Source: an uncultured Campylobacterales bacterium
Lineage (GTDB): Bacteria; Campylobacterota; Campylobacteria; Campylobacterales; Arcobacteraceae
DNA: 64,000 nt
Direction: 5' to 3'
Assembly (NCBI GenBank): GCA_947503785.1
Contig: CANNFB010000002.1
Location: forward strand, 124,001 to 188,000
Made by a program: the position numbers and the translations under genes. The notes under the pieces are model-generated. The model made no database searches. It worked only from the letters and a program-made list of their open reading frames with translations, and was not told the DNA's origin. Positions 18,034 to 27,385 of the stretch are shown one piece after another; position 1 is the first letter of the stretch; each line of letters begins with the position of its first letter.

Positions 18034-19232
18034 TAATTTTCCTCTATTACAAGTGCTTTAACACCTGGTAAAATTTTTCCTTCAATTAATTCTAAAGAAG
18101 CTCCACCACCCGTACTTATAAATGTCATTTCATCTTCATCACCTGTAACTCTAACTAAGTCAGCAGTATCTCCACCACCAACTACAGTTGTAGCATACGA
18201 GCTTGCAACTGCATGAGAAAGTTTAGTACTTCCTTTTGCAAATTTATCCATTTCATAAACACCCATTGGGCCATTCCATAAAATTGTATGTGCATCTTCA
18301 AGTGCTTGTGCAAATAATACAGAAGAAGCAGGTCCAATATCTAAGCCCATCCAACCTTTAGGAATTTCTTGTACTGTTGTTGGTTTTGCAAAAGCTTCAG
18401 CATCAAAAGCTTCAGCAGCAACAACATCTACAGGTAAATAAAACTTTACCCCAAGTGCTTTTGCTTCATCCATAATCTTAATAGCTTCTGGAATTAAATC
18501 ATCTTCAACTAAAGAGTTTCCAACTTCATGACCTAAGGCTTTAAGAAATGTAAATGCCATTCCTCCACCAATAATAATTTTATCAACTTTTGGTACAAGA
18601 TTATAAAGTGCTTGAAGTTTTCCAGAAACTTTTGAACCACCAACAATTGATACAAAAGGACGTTTAGGTTCATGTACAATATGATGGAAAAATTTGATCT
18701 CTTTTGCAAGTAAGAAACCAGCTGCTTTTGAATCAATATCAAAATGTCGTGCAATACCTTCTACTGAAGCATGAGCTCTATGAGAAACACCAAAAGCATC
18801 ATTTACAAAAACATCTGCCATTGAGGCTAGTGTTTTACTTAACTCAGGATCATTTTTAGTTTCACCTTTTTCAAATCTCATATTTTCTAAAAGTAAAATC
18901 TCACCAGAAACTAACTCTTTTGCCATTGCAATAGTCTCATCACAAACAATGCTAGGTGCTATTTTAATTTCTTGTTTTAATAAAGTATGTAATCTTTTAG
19001 CAATTGGTTTTAAAGAAAATTCTTCTTCAAAACCATTTTTTGGTCTACCAAAATGAGATGCTAAGATAATTGAACAATCATTATCAATACAATATCTAAT
19101 AGTATTTAAAGCAGATCTAATTCTTCTATCATCAGTAATGTTATTGTATTCATCCATTGGAACATTAAAGTCACATCTAATAAATATTCTTTTTCCAGAT
19201 ATATCAATATTCTTAAGTTCTTGTAATTTCAT
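18033..19232 (-). CDS. pgk: Phosphoglycerate kinase
   Basis: A 399-residue two-domain kinase. The N-terminal substrate signature RCDFNVP is near residues 19-25, GGSKVSGKL near 200, and the nucleotide-binding GGGDTAD near 350. It converts 1,3-bisphosphoglycerate and 3-phosphoglycerate reversibly with ADP/ATP. It lies 19 bases downstream of gap and is translationally coupled to tpiA. Confidence 0.96.
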   Translation of the reverse strand: MKLQELKNIDISGKRIFIRCDFNVPMDEYNNITDDRRIRSALNTIRYCIDNDCSIILASHFGRPKNGFEEEFSLKPIAKRLHTLLKQEIKIAPSIVCDETIAMAKELVSGEILLLENMRFEKGETKNDPELSKTLASMADVFVNDAFGVSHRAHASVEGIARHFDIDSKAAGFLLAKEIKFFHHIVHEPKRPFVSIVGGSKVSGKLQALYNLVPKVDKIIIGGGMAFTFLKALGHEVGNSLVEDDLIPEAIKIMDEAKALGVKFYLPVDVVAAEAFDAEAFAKPTTVQEIPKGWMGLDIGPASSVLFAQALEDAHTILWNGPMGVYEMDKFAKGSTKLSHAVASSYATTVVGGGDTADLVRVTGDEDEMTFISTGGGASLELIEGKILPGVKALVIEEN

Positions 19233-19251
19233 TTATTGCCTTTATTTAAAA

Positions 19252-20247
19252 TTAGTTATTTACTACGTGTACGCCCATATCTACAAGTCTTGAAGAATAA
19301 CCCCACTCATTGTCATACCATGCTAAAACTTTTACCATATTTCCTTCAATTACTTGAATAGTATCTAAAGGAACTACTGTAGATAATTCTTCACCATTAA
19401 AATCAGAACTAACTCTTCCTTCTGTGTCAACACCTAAAATACCTTTTAAGTATCCTGTTGATGCACTTGTAAATGCAGCTTGAAGTTCTTCTAATGTTGT
19501 ATCTTTTTTAAGCGTTACTGTTAAATCAACTAAAGAAACATTTGGAGTTGGAACTCTAATAGCTTGCCCATTTAATTTTCCATTTAAATGTGGCATAACT
19601 TTTCCAATAGCTTTAGCAGCACCTGTTGATGCAGGAATTAAATTTGTAGCTCCTGCTCTTCCTTTTCTTGGATCTTTTTTATCTTTTCCATCTAAAATTA
19701 ATTGAGATGAAGTATATGAGTGAATTGTAGTCATTAAACCTTTTTCAATTCCATACTCATCATCTAAAAGTTTAGCAACAGGAGCTAAACCATTTGTAGT
19801 ACAAGAGGCATTTGAAACAATAGCTTGACCAGCATAAGTTTTTTCATTTGCACCCATTACAAAAGTTGGAGTATCATCTTTAGCAGGTGCAGACATTACA
19901 ACTTTTTTAATTCCATTATCTATATAAGCTTGAACTGAATCCATAGTTAAAAATGCACCCGTACACTCTAAAACTACATCAGCACCTAAAGCAGCAAATT
20001 CTAATTTTGCTGGATCTCTTTGGCTTAATAGTTTAGCTTTATCATTTCCAATATAAACATATCCATCTTCAACTTTGATATCTTGTCTATTTCCATGAAC
20101 AGTATCATATCTTAGGTTATATTGAATCATTTCTTCACTACCACTAGCATTTACTGCCACTAATTCAACATCTTCTCTATTAGCAACTATTCGTGCTACA
20201 CATCTACCAATTCTTCCTAATCCATTAATTGCAACTTTAATAGCCAT
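19252..20247 (-). CDS. gap: Glyceraldehyde-3-phosphate dehydrogenase, GapB-like coenzyme pocket
   Basis: A 331-residue type I GAPDH with catalytic C149 in SNASCTTNG and His in the SYTSSQ region. The end of the second beta-strand reads AVNASG (31-36) where strictly NAD-dependent enzymes carry Asp (IND). Bacillus subtilis GapB, which prefers NADP and works in gluconeogenesis, has INAS here. That suggests NADP use and a gluconeogenic role, consistent with Arcobacter-type organisms generally lacking a full glycolytic route; the coenzyme call is inference. First gene of the gap-pgk-tpiA-fabI operon, divergent from nadD. Confidence 0.92.
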   Translation of the reverse strand: MAIKVAINGLGRIGRCVARIVANREDVELVAVNASGSEEMIQYNLRYDTVHGNRQDIKVEDGYVYIGNDKAKLLSQRDPAKLEFAALGADVVLECTGAFLTMDSVQAYIDNGIKKVVMSAPAKDDTPTFVMGANEKTYAGQAIVSNASCTTNGLAPVAKLLDDEYGIEKGLMTTIHSYTSSQLILDGKDKKDPRKGRAGATNLIPASTGAAKAIGKVMPHLNGKLNGQAIRVPTPNVSLVDLTVTLKKDTTLEELQAAFTSASTGYLKGILGVDTEGRVSSDFNGEELSTVVPLDTIQVIEGNMVKVLAWYDNEWGYSSRLVDMGVHVVNN

Positions 20248-20336
20248 ATTTTTCCCTTGTGTAAATCGTAATTGTAGATATTTTATCGAAAAATTGCTAT
20301 AATATTATTTAAGTATATAACAAAGGTATGAATTAA

Positions 20337-20885
20337 GTGCAACTTGCAGTATTTGGTGGTAGTTTTGACCCCGTGCATATAGCTCATGAAGTAATTGTAA
20401 ATGAGGCAATAAAAGAACTAAATATTGATAAAATAGTTGTAGTTCCTACATATTTAAATCCTTTTAAAAATAGCTTTCATTTAGAACCAAGAATCAGAGA
20501 AAAACTATTAAGAAAAGTTTTTTTTAATAATCCTAAAGTTGATATTAGTGATTACGAAATAAAGCAAAATAGAGCAGTTTACTCCATTGAAACTATCAAA
20601 TATTTAAAAAACTTATATAAAGCATCAAAAATTTATTTGATTATTGGTGCAGATAATATGAAAGATTTAGATAAATGGGACTCAATTGATGAATTAAAAT
20701 CTTTAGTTCATTTTGTTGTTGCTTCAAGAGATGGTTTTATTAATAATGATTTTGTTAAGTTTAAGAACTTAAAAATTGATATTAATATCAGTTCTACAAT
20801 GTTAAGAGATAAAATTGATTTAAATTTTATACCTATACAAATAAAAGAAGATATAATAAATCTTCAAAGAAAAGAAAAAGGTTAA
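20337..20885 (+). CDS. nadD: Nicotinate-nucleotide adenylyltransferase
   Basis: A 182-residue HIGH-superfamily nucleotidyltransferase with GGSFDPVHIAH (7-17) and the C-terminal ISSTMLRD motif. It joins nicotinate mononucleotide and ATP in NAD synthesis. The start is GTG 20337: the only nearby ATG (20328) runs into TAA within two codons. AAAGG lies 11 bases upstream, and a TATAAT box at 20298-20303 is the likely -10. It is followed by rsfS, the standard nadD-rsfS pairing. Confidence 0.93.
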   Translation: MQLAVFGGSFDPVHIAHEVIVNEAIKELNIDKIVVVPTYLNPFKNSFHLEPRIREKLLRKVFFNNPKVDISDYEIKQNRAVYSIETIKYLKNLYKASKIYLIIGADNMKDLDKWDSIDELKSLVHFVVASRDGFINNDFVKFKNLKIDINISSTMLRDKIDLNFIPIQIKEDIINLQRKEKG

Positions 20886-20888
20886 TTC

Positions 20889-21209
20889 TTGAATAGATTA
20901 GAAACTATTAAAACGCTTTTAGATGAAAAAAAAGCAGAAAATATTGATGTTATTGATTTAACATCTAAAGATTACATTGTTGATTATGTTGTGATTGCAA
21001 CTACTTTAAACTCAAAACACGGTTTTGCATTATTAAACTACTTAAAAGAAGAGTTAAAGCCACTTGGTGAAGAATTCTTAAGAGTAAATGAAGATGATAA
21101 CTGGACTGTTATTGATTTAGGAGATATGTTTATTCACTTAATGAGTGAAGATTATAGAAAGAAATATTCTTTAGAAGATTTCTTATCTCAATTAGACGCT
21201 AGAGCATAG
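20889..21209 (+). CDS. rsfS: Ribosomal silencing factor RsfS
   Basis: A 106-residue RsfS/Iojap protein that binds ribosomal protein L14 and blocks subunit joining under starvation. The family core (DVIDLTSKDYIVDYVVIATT, then NWTVIDLGDMFIHLM) is clear. The start is a TTG with AAGG upstream, directly after nadD. A weak AT hairpin overlaps its stop. Confidence 0.92.
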   Translation: MNRLETIKTLLDEKKAENIDVIDLTSKDYIVDYVVIATTLNSKHGFALLNYLKEELKPLGEEFLRVNEDDNWTVIDLGDMFIHLMSEDYRKKYSLEDFLSQLDARA

Positions 21210-21225
21210 AATTTAAAAATTCTAT
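21206..21225. terminator. Short AT-rich hairpin between convergent rsfS and small membrane peptide
   Basis: ATAGAATT (21206-21213) pairs with AATTCTAT (21218-21225) across a four-base loop, overlapping both stop codons. There is no strong T-run, so terminator activity is uncertain. Confidence 0.4.
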
Positions 21226-21341
21226 TGCCCTTGTCTCATAATTTTATTATAATTACCTGCAGCATCTTTAGCTCCACCCATATTACCAGTGTAAATAGCA
21301 ATAGCTACAGCAATTGTTAAAATAATTATAAACCATTTCAT
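21222..21341 (-). CDS. Small single-helix membrane protein, 39 residues
   Basis: A short reading frame: ATG at 21339-21341 sharing one base with the argS stop (TAATG), stop TAG at 21222-21224. The product starts MKWFIIILTIAVAIAIYTG, a good single membrane helix or signal anchor, followed by a polar tail with GGAKDAAGNYNK. The coupling geometry (TAATG) is the same as between pgk-tpiA and phnD-kinase in this window. I do not recognise the family. It may modulate a membrane partner, but nothing shows which. Confidence 0.55.
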   Translation of the reverse strand: MKWFIIILTIAVAIAIYTGNMGGAKDAAGNYNKIMRQGQ

Positions 21342-22930
21342 TACATTTTATCCTTAGCTTTAATTCCTAATAAATCTAAACCAACTCTAATACTCATTGC
21401 AGACATACTAAGAGCTTTTAAATACATGTTTTGTTCAGCACTCCCTACAACCTTATAATCATTATAAAACTTATGAATAGAAGCTGCTAATGAAGTTAAA
21501 TATTCAGTAATTTTTTGCATTTCTCTTTTTGTGAAGGCTTCATTTAAAACTGAACCTAATAATAAAGATTCATAAATTAAATTTAAACCATCTTGATTTA
21601 AGTTTTCAAAACTTTCATCTTTAATATCATCAAAAGTTAATTCTGCTTTTTTAAATACTTGATTAATTCTAGCATGTGCATAATTGATGTAAAAAATTGG
21701 ATTTGAAGAATCTTGATTAGTCAATCTATCTAAATCAAATTCTAAATGTGTATCACTTTTTTTAGTTAAAAATACAAATCTTAAAGCATCTGAACCAATA
21801 TCATTTGTAATATCAGACATTAAGATTACATTTCCAGCACGCTTACTCATTTTGTATGGCTCTCCACCTTTTAAAAGTGAAACCATTTGAGATAAAAGTA
21901 CTTCAAGTTTTTTTGAATCATTACCTAAAAACTCAATTGCTGCTTTAACTCTTTTAATATACCCATGATGATCTGCGCCCCAAATATTTATATATTCGTC
22001 AAAGCCTCTATCATATTTGTTTTTATGATAAATAATATCACCTGCAAGATAAGTAGGAATTCCATTGTCTCTTACAACAACTCTATCAACATCGTCACCA
22101 ATATTTGTAGATCTAATCCAAACTTTTTCATCTTTTGTATAAAGTGAATCATTATCTTCTAAAACTTTTTTAGTTTCTTCCCATAATGGATAAAGAGACT
22201 TTTCAGAAACAAAAGTATTAAATTCAATACCTAAATCTTTTAAATCACTAACAATAATATCCATAACTAAATCTTTTGCAAAAAAAGCTATTTCTTTATA
22301 TTTTGATTCATCAAAGATTACATCTTTTCCAAATTTTTCAATTACTACTTTAGCAATATCAACAAGATAATCACCTCTGTAATAAGTCTCTGGATATTCA
22401 ACATCAAGTTCATAAATAAACTCTTGAGCAGCTAAGCAAATAGAAAGTCCAAGCATATCCATTTGAGAACCAGCATCATTAATATAATATTCAGTTGTAA
22501 TATCAAAACCTAAGTGTCTTCCAACTCTTGCTATTGTATCACCTTGGATTGCACCACGTGCATGACCTATATGTAATGGACCAGTTGGATTTGCAGAAAC
22601 ATATTCTAAAAGAATTTTTGTATCTTTTTTTGTTTCTTTTGCAAAGTTAATTTCACTTTCAAGTGATTTATCAACTAACTCTTGTAAAAAAGATGGAGAT
22701 AGCTTAAAGTTAATAAAACCTTTTACTGCTTCAACTTTTTCAAACATTTTTGAATCTTCAAACTTTGAAGCTAAATCATCTGCAATTATCATTGGAGATT
22801 TTCTTAGCTCTTTTGCAAGTGAAAATGCTACAGGCGTTGCATAATGACCAAAAGAAACATCTTTTGGTTTTTCAAGTACCACACTTGTTTCTAATATATC
22901 TTCTATATATTCTTTTACTAAATTTTGCAA
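21341..22930 (-). CDS. argS: Arginyl-tRNA synthetase
   Basis: A 529-residue class I synthetase. ANPTGPLHIGHARG contains the HIGH motif near residue 113-122, and YKMSKRAGNV supplies the KMSK-like loop. The C-terminal DALR-type anticodon-binding domain starts near 420 (NYAHARINQVF). It charges tRNA-Arg, two copies of which are in the cluster at 48286 and 48672. It is 8 bases downstream of tatA and followed by the 39-residue membrane peptide. Confidence 0.96.
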   Translation of the reverse strand: MQNLVKEYIEDILETSVVLEKPKDVSFGHYATPVAFSLAKELRKSPMIIADDLASKFEDSKMFEKVEAVKGFINFKLSPSFLQELVDKSLESEINFAKETKKDTKILLEYVSANPTGPLHIGHARGAIQGDTIARVGRHLGFDITTEYYINDAGSQMDMLGLSICLAAQEFIYELDVEYPETYYRGDYLVDIAKVVIEKFGKDVIFDESKYKEIAFFAKDLVMDIIVSDLKDLGIEFNTFVSEKSLYPLWEETKKVLEDNDSLYTKDEKVWIRSTNIGDDVDRVVVRDNGIPTYLAGDIIYHKNKYDRGFDEYINIWGADHHGYIKRVKAAIEFLGNDSKKLEVLLSQMVSLLKGGEPYKMSKRAGNVILMSDITNDIGSDALRFVFLTKKSDTHLEFDLDRLTNQDSSNPIFYINYAHARINQVFKKAELTFDDIKDESFENLNQDGLNLIYESLLLGSVLNEAFTKREMQKITEYLTSLAASIHKFYNDYKVVGSAEQNMYLKALSMSAMSIRVGLDLLGIKAKDKM

Positions 22931-22938
22931 TATCTACT

Positions 22939-23175
22939 CTATACTGTTTTAGTTTCGTTTTTGTCTTCTACTTTAGCTTCAGTTTCAGCTTTTTTTTCGA
23001 TTTCATCATTTTTTTTATCAGTAACTTCAGTTTCTTCATCATCTTTTACAGCTTTTTTGAAGTTTTTAATTCCAGAACCAAGACCTTTAGCTAATTCAGG
23101 TATTTTTTTACCTCCAAATAGTAGTAATACTACTAGTGCTATTAATATCCATTCCATTCCGCCTGGCATACCCAT
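22939..23175 (-). CDS. tatA: Sec-independent (Tat) translocase subunit TatA
   Basis: A 78-residue protein with the TatA/E architecture: short N-terminal membrane helix ([22 protein letters not shown]), the FGGKK-P hinge, an amphipathic helix ([15 protein letters not shown]) and a charged, Lys/Glu-rich tail. It polymerises to form the pore for folded proteins with twin-arginine signals. tatB and tatC are not in the window. Confidence 0.93.
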   Translation of the reverse strand: MGMPGGMEWILIALVVLLLFGGKKIPELAKGLGSGIKNFKKAVKDDEETEVTDKKNDEIEKKAETEAKVEDKNETKTV

Positions 23176-23238
23176 GACTAATCCTTATGTTAATTTGAAC
23201 TTATTATAACTTTTTAATGCTTAAAAATTTTTTGTGAT

Positions 23239-23625
23239 TTATTTTAAAAATGAATTAACTATTTTATAACCTGAACCTGCTGCTAGTATTGTACCAAATA
23301 GATTTAATACCATATTTGTAATTGCTAAATATGCAGATGTTCCAAAAAGTAAATATGATTCAATTGCAAAAGCAGAATATGTAGTAAGCGCGCCCAGAAA
23401 ACCAGTAGTTAAAAATGCTTTTAATGTATCTGAAACAGTGAAGTGTGTAAAGTATGCAAATAAAATCCCAATAATAAAAGAACCTATGATATTTACAAGA
23501 AGAACTCCCATAGGAAACTCTAAGGGAATATATTTATTGGAAAAGTGAACACTATAAGCACGAGCTATTGCACCTAGAAAACCTCCAGCTCCAATTGCTA
23601 AAATAGTTTGCCAACTAAGAGTCAT
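23239..23625 (-). CDS. crcB: Fluoride ion channel (CrcB/FluC)
   Basis: A small four-helix membrane protein of the FluC family, 128 residues from the ATG at 23625. The family motifs GAGGFLGAIAR, GVLLVNIIGSF and GFLGALTTYSAFAIE (the Phe-box and polar track) are present. FluC dimers export fluoride. The frame is open 21 bases further up to a TTG, but the ATG matches the normal N-terminus and is preceded by GAGATTAAGAAG inside the plsC 3' end, an 11-base overlap. Confidence 0.9.
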   Translation of the reverse strand: MTLSWQTILAIGAGGFLGAIARAYSVHFSNKYIPLEFPMGVLLVNIIGSFIIGILFAYFTHFTVSDTLKAFLTTGFLGALTTYSAFAIESYLLFGTSAYLAITNMVLNLFGTILAAGSGYKIVNSFLK

Positions 23626-24301
23626 ACTTCTTAATCTCTTTTTCAAAAAGAGTTTTCATTTTTTCTTCTGTATCTTCAAACCATGATGTAGATTTATCAG
23701 CTTGAACTGGATCTAAGTATATTACTTTTACAACTCCAGGACTAGCTTCTAGTTTTTTAGAATCGACAATATTTCTAGTATTAAAGATTAAAACGGGCTG
23801 AACTTTTAGTTTGTACTTATTTGCAACCATTTTTGCACCTGCTTTAAACTTAAGCATTTTTGTTCCATCAGATCTTGTTCCTTCAGGGAACATTGCAATA
23901 GGTCGACCTTTTTCTAATCTATCTTTTACTTCTTTAAATAAATGTATTATTCCAGCTTTATTCTCTCTATCAATTGATATCATTCTAGGAGCTTTTATAA
24001 TATGCCCAAAAAAGAATAAATCAGCTATTTCTTTTTTTGCAACCCAAGCTAAATCTCTATTATGAATGTGTTCCATTATTATAATATCAAGTAGCGATTG
24101 GTGATTCATAAGAACCAAGTCACAAGAATCATCTAAAGTACCTTGAGTTTCTATTTTTATACCTAAAAGTTTTATTTGTATCTTCATCCAAATTTTTATA
24201 ACTTTGTGAGTATGATTTCTAAATAAATACATTGCACATACTGTAATAGCTACTGTAATTGAGAACTGTATTAAAAGTATTATTCCCCTAATTCTTGCCA
24301 A
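23615..24301 (-). CDS. plsC: 1-acyl-sn-glycerol-3-phosphate acyltransferase
   Basis: A 228-residue PlsC-family acyltransferase with an N-terminal membrane helix, the HX4D catalytic motif in MNHQSLLD (about residues 67-74), and FPEGTRSDG in block III. It acylates lysophosphatidate to phosphatidate at the inner membrane. The start is TTG 24301 with GGAAGAG upstream, 14 bases inside the preceding gene, so translation is coupled. Confidence 0.9.
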   Translation of the reverse strand: MARIRGIILLIQFSITVAITVCAMYLFRNHTHKVIKIWMKIQIKLLGIKIETQGTLDDSCDLVLMNHQSLLDIIIMEHIHNRDLAWVAKKEIADLFFFGHIIKAPRMISIDRENKAGIIHLFKEVKDRLEKGRPIAMFPEGTRSDGTKMLKFKAGAKMVANKYKLKVQPVLIFNTRNIVDSKKLEASPGVVKVIYLDPVQADKSTSWFEDTEEKMKTLFEKEIKKYDS

Positions 24302-25373
24302 AATTCTCTTCCTTTATCCAACCAATAAATTTTTTATCAATACCCATTACTTTAATAAACTCTTTTTTTACATTTAAAACTTCAACTTTTTCTTGATTTT
24401 CTAATTTAAAAAATATGGTAGAGTTTTTTGTAGGTAAGATATAAATATATGAATCTTTTTTTACAACTCCAGTTGAATTTGGCATTAAATATATAATAGA
24501 AATAATTAGAAGAAGAATAGAAATTCCTAAGTATACTTTATTTCTTTTCCAAATATAAAGTAAAACAAATAAAACTAATAATAAAACTACTGCTATTTTT
24601 TTATACTTTTCAAAACTTGAATCGTTAGGATTTAAATCAGTTTGAGTACTAACTAACTCATTTTGTAATATTAAAGGAACAGTAATAGTTACAAAACTTT
24701 TACTAGCAGTATTATAATAATTAAACTGTAGTTTTTTCTTATGTATTGGCATAACAACATAATAAATCATATTTTGTTCAGGATAGTTATCATTTAATTT
24801 TGATGTACCTTGTTCTTCAATTCCAAAAATCGAAAAATCTTCAAGATTTGAATTAAGTGCATCTACATCAATTATTGTTAGAGATTCTTTATTATTATAT
24901 TGTTTGGTTTTATATGCTTTTAGTTTAAAATCTTTTGCAATCACATTAGAAAATCTCTCATCACCTTTTGCAATATCTGAATAAACAACATTACGCGAAG
25001 ATAAATTAGATACTTCCATAATATTTCCATTTTTAACTAACTTATTTGAAAAAACTGGTAGTTTAAAATTTCCTTTATCAGCTTTAAAAAAGAACTTATT
25101 TTCATAGTTAGCGCCACTTGTATTTATCCACTTACTATTTGGGTTGAGTACTTTTATGTTTCTTGCATTTGAAAAAGACGTTGTAATATAATCAAAGTTT
25201 TTTGTTGTAACCAAAGCTTTTATAGTAACTTCAAACTTTTGATTCTTGTAAACTTGTTTTGGAATTTCTTTATATGAGACATATAAATTTTTTGCAGCGA
25301 ATAAATTTATTGATAATAAAATATTTATTAAGATTATTAGAGATAATATTTTTTTCATAATTAGCTTTTTCAT
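24288..25373 (-). CDS. Exported membrane-anchored protein, BatD-like with C-terminal SH3-like domain
   Basis: A 361-residue protein. It has an N-terminal signal peptide (two possible starts, MKKLIMKKILSL), a periplasmic beta-rich region with the BatD-like opening 'LYVSYKEIPKQVYKNQKFEV', two adjacent membrane helices around residues 257-300, and a C-terminal 60-residue region resembling a bacterial SH3 domain (SYIYILPTKNST, FIGWIKEENFG). BatD proteins belong to aerotolerance operons, but no BatA/B/C is next to it, so function is unknown. It lies between purQ and plsC and overlaps plsC by 14 bases. Confidence 0.65.
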   Translation of the reverse strand: MKKLIMKKILSLIILINILLSINLFAAKNLYVSYKEIPKQVYKNQKFEVTIKALVTTKNFDYITTSFSNARNIKVLNPNSKWINTSGANYENKFFFKADKGNFKLPVFSNKLVKNGNIMEVSNLSSRNVVYSDIAKGDERFSNVIAKDFKLKAYKTKQYNNKESLTIIDVDALNSNLEDFSIFGIEEQGTSKLNDNYPEQNMIYYVVMPIHKKKLQFNYYNTASKSFVTITVPLILQNELVSTQTDLNPNDSSFEKYKKIAVVLLLVLFVLLYIWKRNKVYLGISILLLIISIIYLMPNSTGVVKKDSYIYILPTKNSTIFFKLENQEKVEVLNVKKEFIKVMGIDKKFIGWIKEENFGKN

Positions 25374-25379
25374 AATAAG

Positions 25380-25399
25380 GATATAGCCAAAGCTATATC
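25380..25399 (-). terminator. Hairpin after purQ, possible attenuator
   Basis: Perfect 8-bp stem GATATAGC (25380-25387) / GCTATATC (25392-25399) with a four-base loop, immediately after the purQ stop. Only a short T-rich stretch (CTTATT) follows before the next ATG, so it may only partly reduce read-through. Confidence 0.45.
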
Positions 25400-25400
25400 T

Positions 25401-26072
25401 TTATTGTAAAAAACCCTTAAGCATTCTTACTCCATCATCGCCACCAAGCAAATCTTCCATTGCTCTTTCTGGATGAGGCATTAAACCAAATACATTTTTT
25501 TCTTTATTACAAATACCTGCAATATTAGAAACTGAACCATTTAAATTAGATTCCATTCCTTCTTCATTACAATATTTTAATAAAATTTGATTATTTGCTT
25601 CTAATTCTTTTAAACCTTTTGCATCAATAAAATAATTACCATCATGATGAGCAACTGGAATATTTACAATTTCATCTTCTTTAAGTAATGATAAAAATGT
25701 ATTATTATTATCAATAACTTTTAAGTTATGAAATTTAGAGATAAAGTGTAAAGAATCATTTCTTTTCATAGCTCCTGGTAATAAACCAGCTTCTAATAAA
25801 ATTTGAAATCCATTACAAATTCCTAAAATTTTACCACCATTAGCTGCATATTCTTGAACTGAATCCATGATATTTGCAAATCTAGCAATTGCACCAGATC
25901 TTAAATAATCACCATATGAAAATCCACCAGGAATTACTAAAAGATCCGTGTCTTTTGGAATATTTTTTTCTTTGTGCCAAACAATCTCTACATCTGCACC
26001 TAATTGTTCAAAAGCATATTGTGTATCATACTCACAATTTGTTCCTGGAAATTGTAATACTGAAACTTTCAT
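25401..26072 (-). CDS. purQ: Phosphoribosylformylglycinamidine synthase glutaminase subunit
   Basis: A 223-residue class I glutamine amidotransferase with nucleophile C86 in GICNGFQILLE and the catalytic His-Glu pair in MPHPERAMED. It supplies ammonia to PurL for FGAM formation, with PurS as the bridging subunit. It is one base after the purS stop; purL is not in the window. Confidence 0.95.
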   Translation of the reverse strand: MKVSVLQFPGTNCEYDTQYAFEQLGADVEIVWHKEKNIPKDTDLLVIPGGFSYGDYLRSGAIARFANIMDSVQEYAANGGKILGICNGFQILLEAGLLPGAMKRNDSLHFISKFHNLKVIDNNNTFLSLLKEDEIVNIPVAHHDGNYFIDAKGLKELEANNQILLKYCNEEGMESNLNGSVSNIAGICNKEKNVFGLMPHPERAMEDLLGGDDGVRMLKGFLQ

Positions 26073-26073
26073 A

Positions 26074-26319
26074 TTAACCTACTATTTCGATATCGTAATC
26101 TTCAATAACAGTATTAGCAAGAAGTTTTTCACACATTTTTACAACTTCTTCTTTAGCTTCTGCTTCAGTTGAAGAGTTTAATTCAATAATAATTTGTTTA
26201 CCAATTCTTACGTCTTTTACTACTTCTTTGAATCCTAAAGTGTCTAAAGCATGGTGAGTTGCTTTACCTTGATCGTCTAATACGCCTTGTTTTAATGCTA
26301 CATTTACAATTGCTTTCAT
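26074..26319 (-). CDS. purS: Phosphoribosylformylglycinamidine synthase subunit PurS
   Basis: An 81-residue PurS protein (KAIVNVALKQGVLDDQGKA, then LGFKEVVKDVRIGKQ), the small dimeric bridge that links PurQ to small-type PurL. Its presence implies the three-subunit FGAM synthase. A 101-base gap separates it from purC; I see no clear terminator there. Confidence 0.95.
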   Translation of the reverse strand: MKAIVNVALKQGVLDDQGKATHHALDTLGFKEVVKDVRIGKQIIIELNSSTEAEAKEEVVKMCEKLLANTVIEDYDIEIVG

Positions 26320-26420
26320 TTATTCCCTTCAATTTATATTTTTGCGATTATATCTAAATCCACCTTTAGGTAGTTTAGAAATAATTACCCTATATTTATA
26401 CTTATACCTATTTTTTTAAG

Positions 26421-27374
26421 CTACTTAGTTAAGCTATTTAGAATAGTAGTATACCCATTTAAAATTGTATTTTTAATAGAATCAGGTACTTCTACTTCTA
26501 ATTTTTCTCCAGCTTTTAACTCTTTTGCTTTTTCTTTCCAATTATTTGCTTTTCCAAAATCTCTTAAAATTTGTTTATCCATAGAAATATAATTTGCTTT
26601 TTCAAAATCTTCACGTGCTATAAATCTTGAACTCTCAGGAGTTAAAACTTCATCACCTAAAACCCATTGCCCTTTCTCATCAATAAATATTTCAAATTTC
26701 GTATCAACAATAACAATACCATTATCATGTGCAAATTTTGTATAATCTTTGAATAACTTTTCCATACTTGAAATAATTTCTGGAAATTTTTCTCTAACAA
26801 GTGCAGAGTTTAAAGGCTCATCTTTAATACCTTTTGTAGTTGGCGTAAATAGTGGAGTTTCAAATTTATGCCATTGTTTTAAATCTTTTGATAAATCTAA
26901 ACCATAAGGATCATTTCCATTTTGACAAGCATCAAATAATGAACCTGTTAAATAGTTTCTAAAAATAAATTCAAATTGTACAACATCACCATCAATCTCA
27001 GCTTCTAAAGGTTTACATAATTCCATAAGTTGACATCTAGGAGCGATACTTAAACTTTGATCAATTTGCTCAGATAAAATAGCAGTTTTAATACCAGATT
27101 CTTTTGCAAATTTTGCACCATTATTTGAAATAGCTGTTTGAGAAACACCTTTTCCAGCAATTTCTAAATTTAATGGAATATCAAAAACTGAACATCTATC
27201 ACTTCTTACTAATAGAACTTTTTGATCTTCACCTGGACAAGTATATAAATCTGCATTTTTACCAATATAAAAAAGGTTATATCCTAAATCTTCAAGTTCA
27301 GTAATACCTTTTTTTGATGTTGTTTTTTTTGACTCTGGCCATAGACCTAATGCAACAATATCACTAATTTTCAT
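26421..27374 (-). CDS. purC: Phosphoribosylaminoimidazole-succinocarboxamide synthase, long form
   Basis: A 317-residue SAICAR synthetase. LLVRSDRCSVFD and IVDTKFEIFIDEKGQWVLGDEVLTPESSRF-type motifs (the last near residues 227-255) identify it. It is longer than the roughly 240-residue enteric enzyme and belongs to the long class that resembles yeast Ade1. It joins CAIR and aspartate in purine synthesis. It is 11 bases downstream of the ctp gene, preceding purS-purQ. Confidence 0.93.
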   Translation of the reverse strand: MKISDIVALGLWPESKKTTSKKGITELEDLGYNLFYIGKNADLYTCPGEDQKVLLVRSDRCSVFDIPLNLEIAGKGVSQTAISNNGAKFAKESGIKTAILSEQIDQSLSIAPRCQLMELCKPLEAEIDGDVVQFEFIFRNYLTGSLFDACQNGNDPYGLDLSKDLKQWHKFETPLFTPTTKGIKDEPLNSALVREKFPEIISSMEKLFKDYTKFAHDNGIVIVDTKFEIFIDEKGQWVLGDEVLTPESSRFIAREDFEKANYISMDKQILRDFGKANNWKEKAKELKAGEKLEVEVPDSIKNTILNGYTTILNSLTK

Positions 27375-27385
27375 TTATTCTCCTG

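Noticed and set aside
22750-23209. Phe/Ser-rich plus-strand frames overlapping argS and tatA
   Set aside because: They are antisense images of the Lys/Glu-rich tail of TatA; low complexity, no ribosome-binding site.
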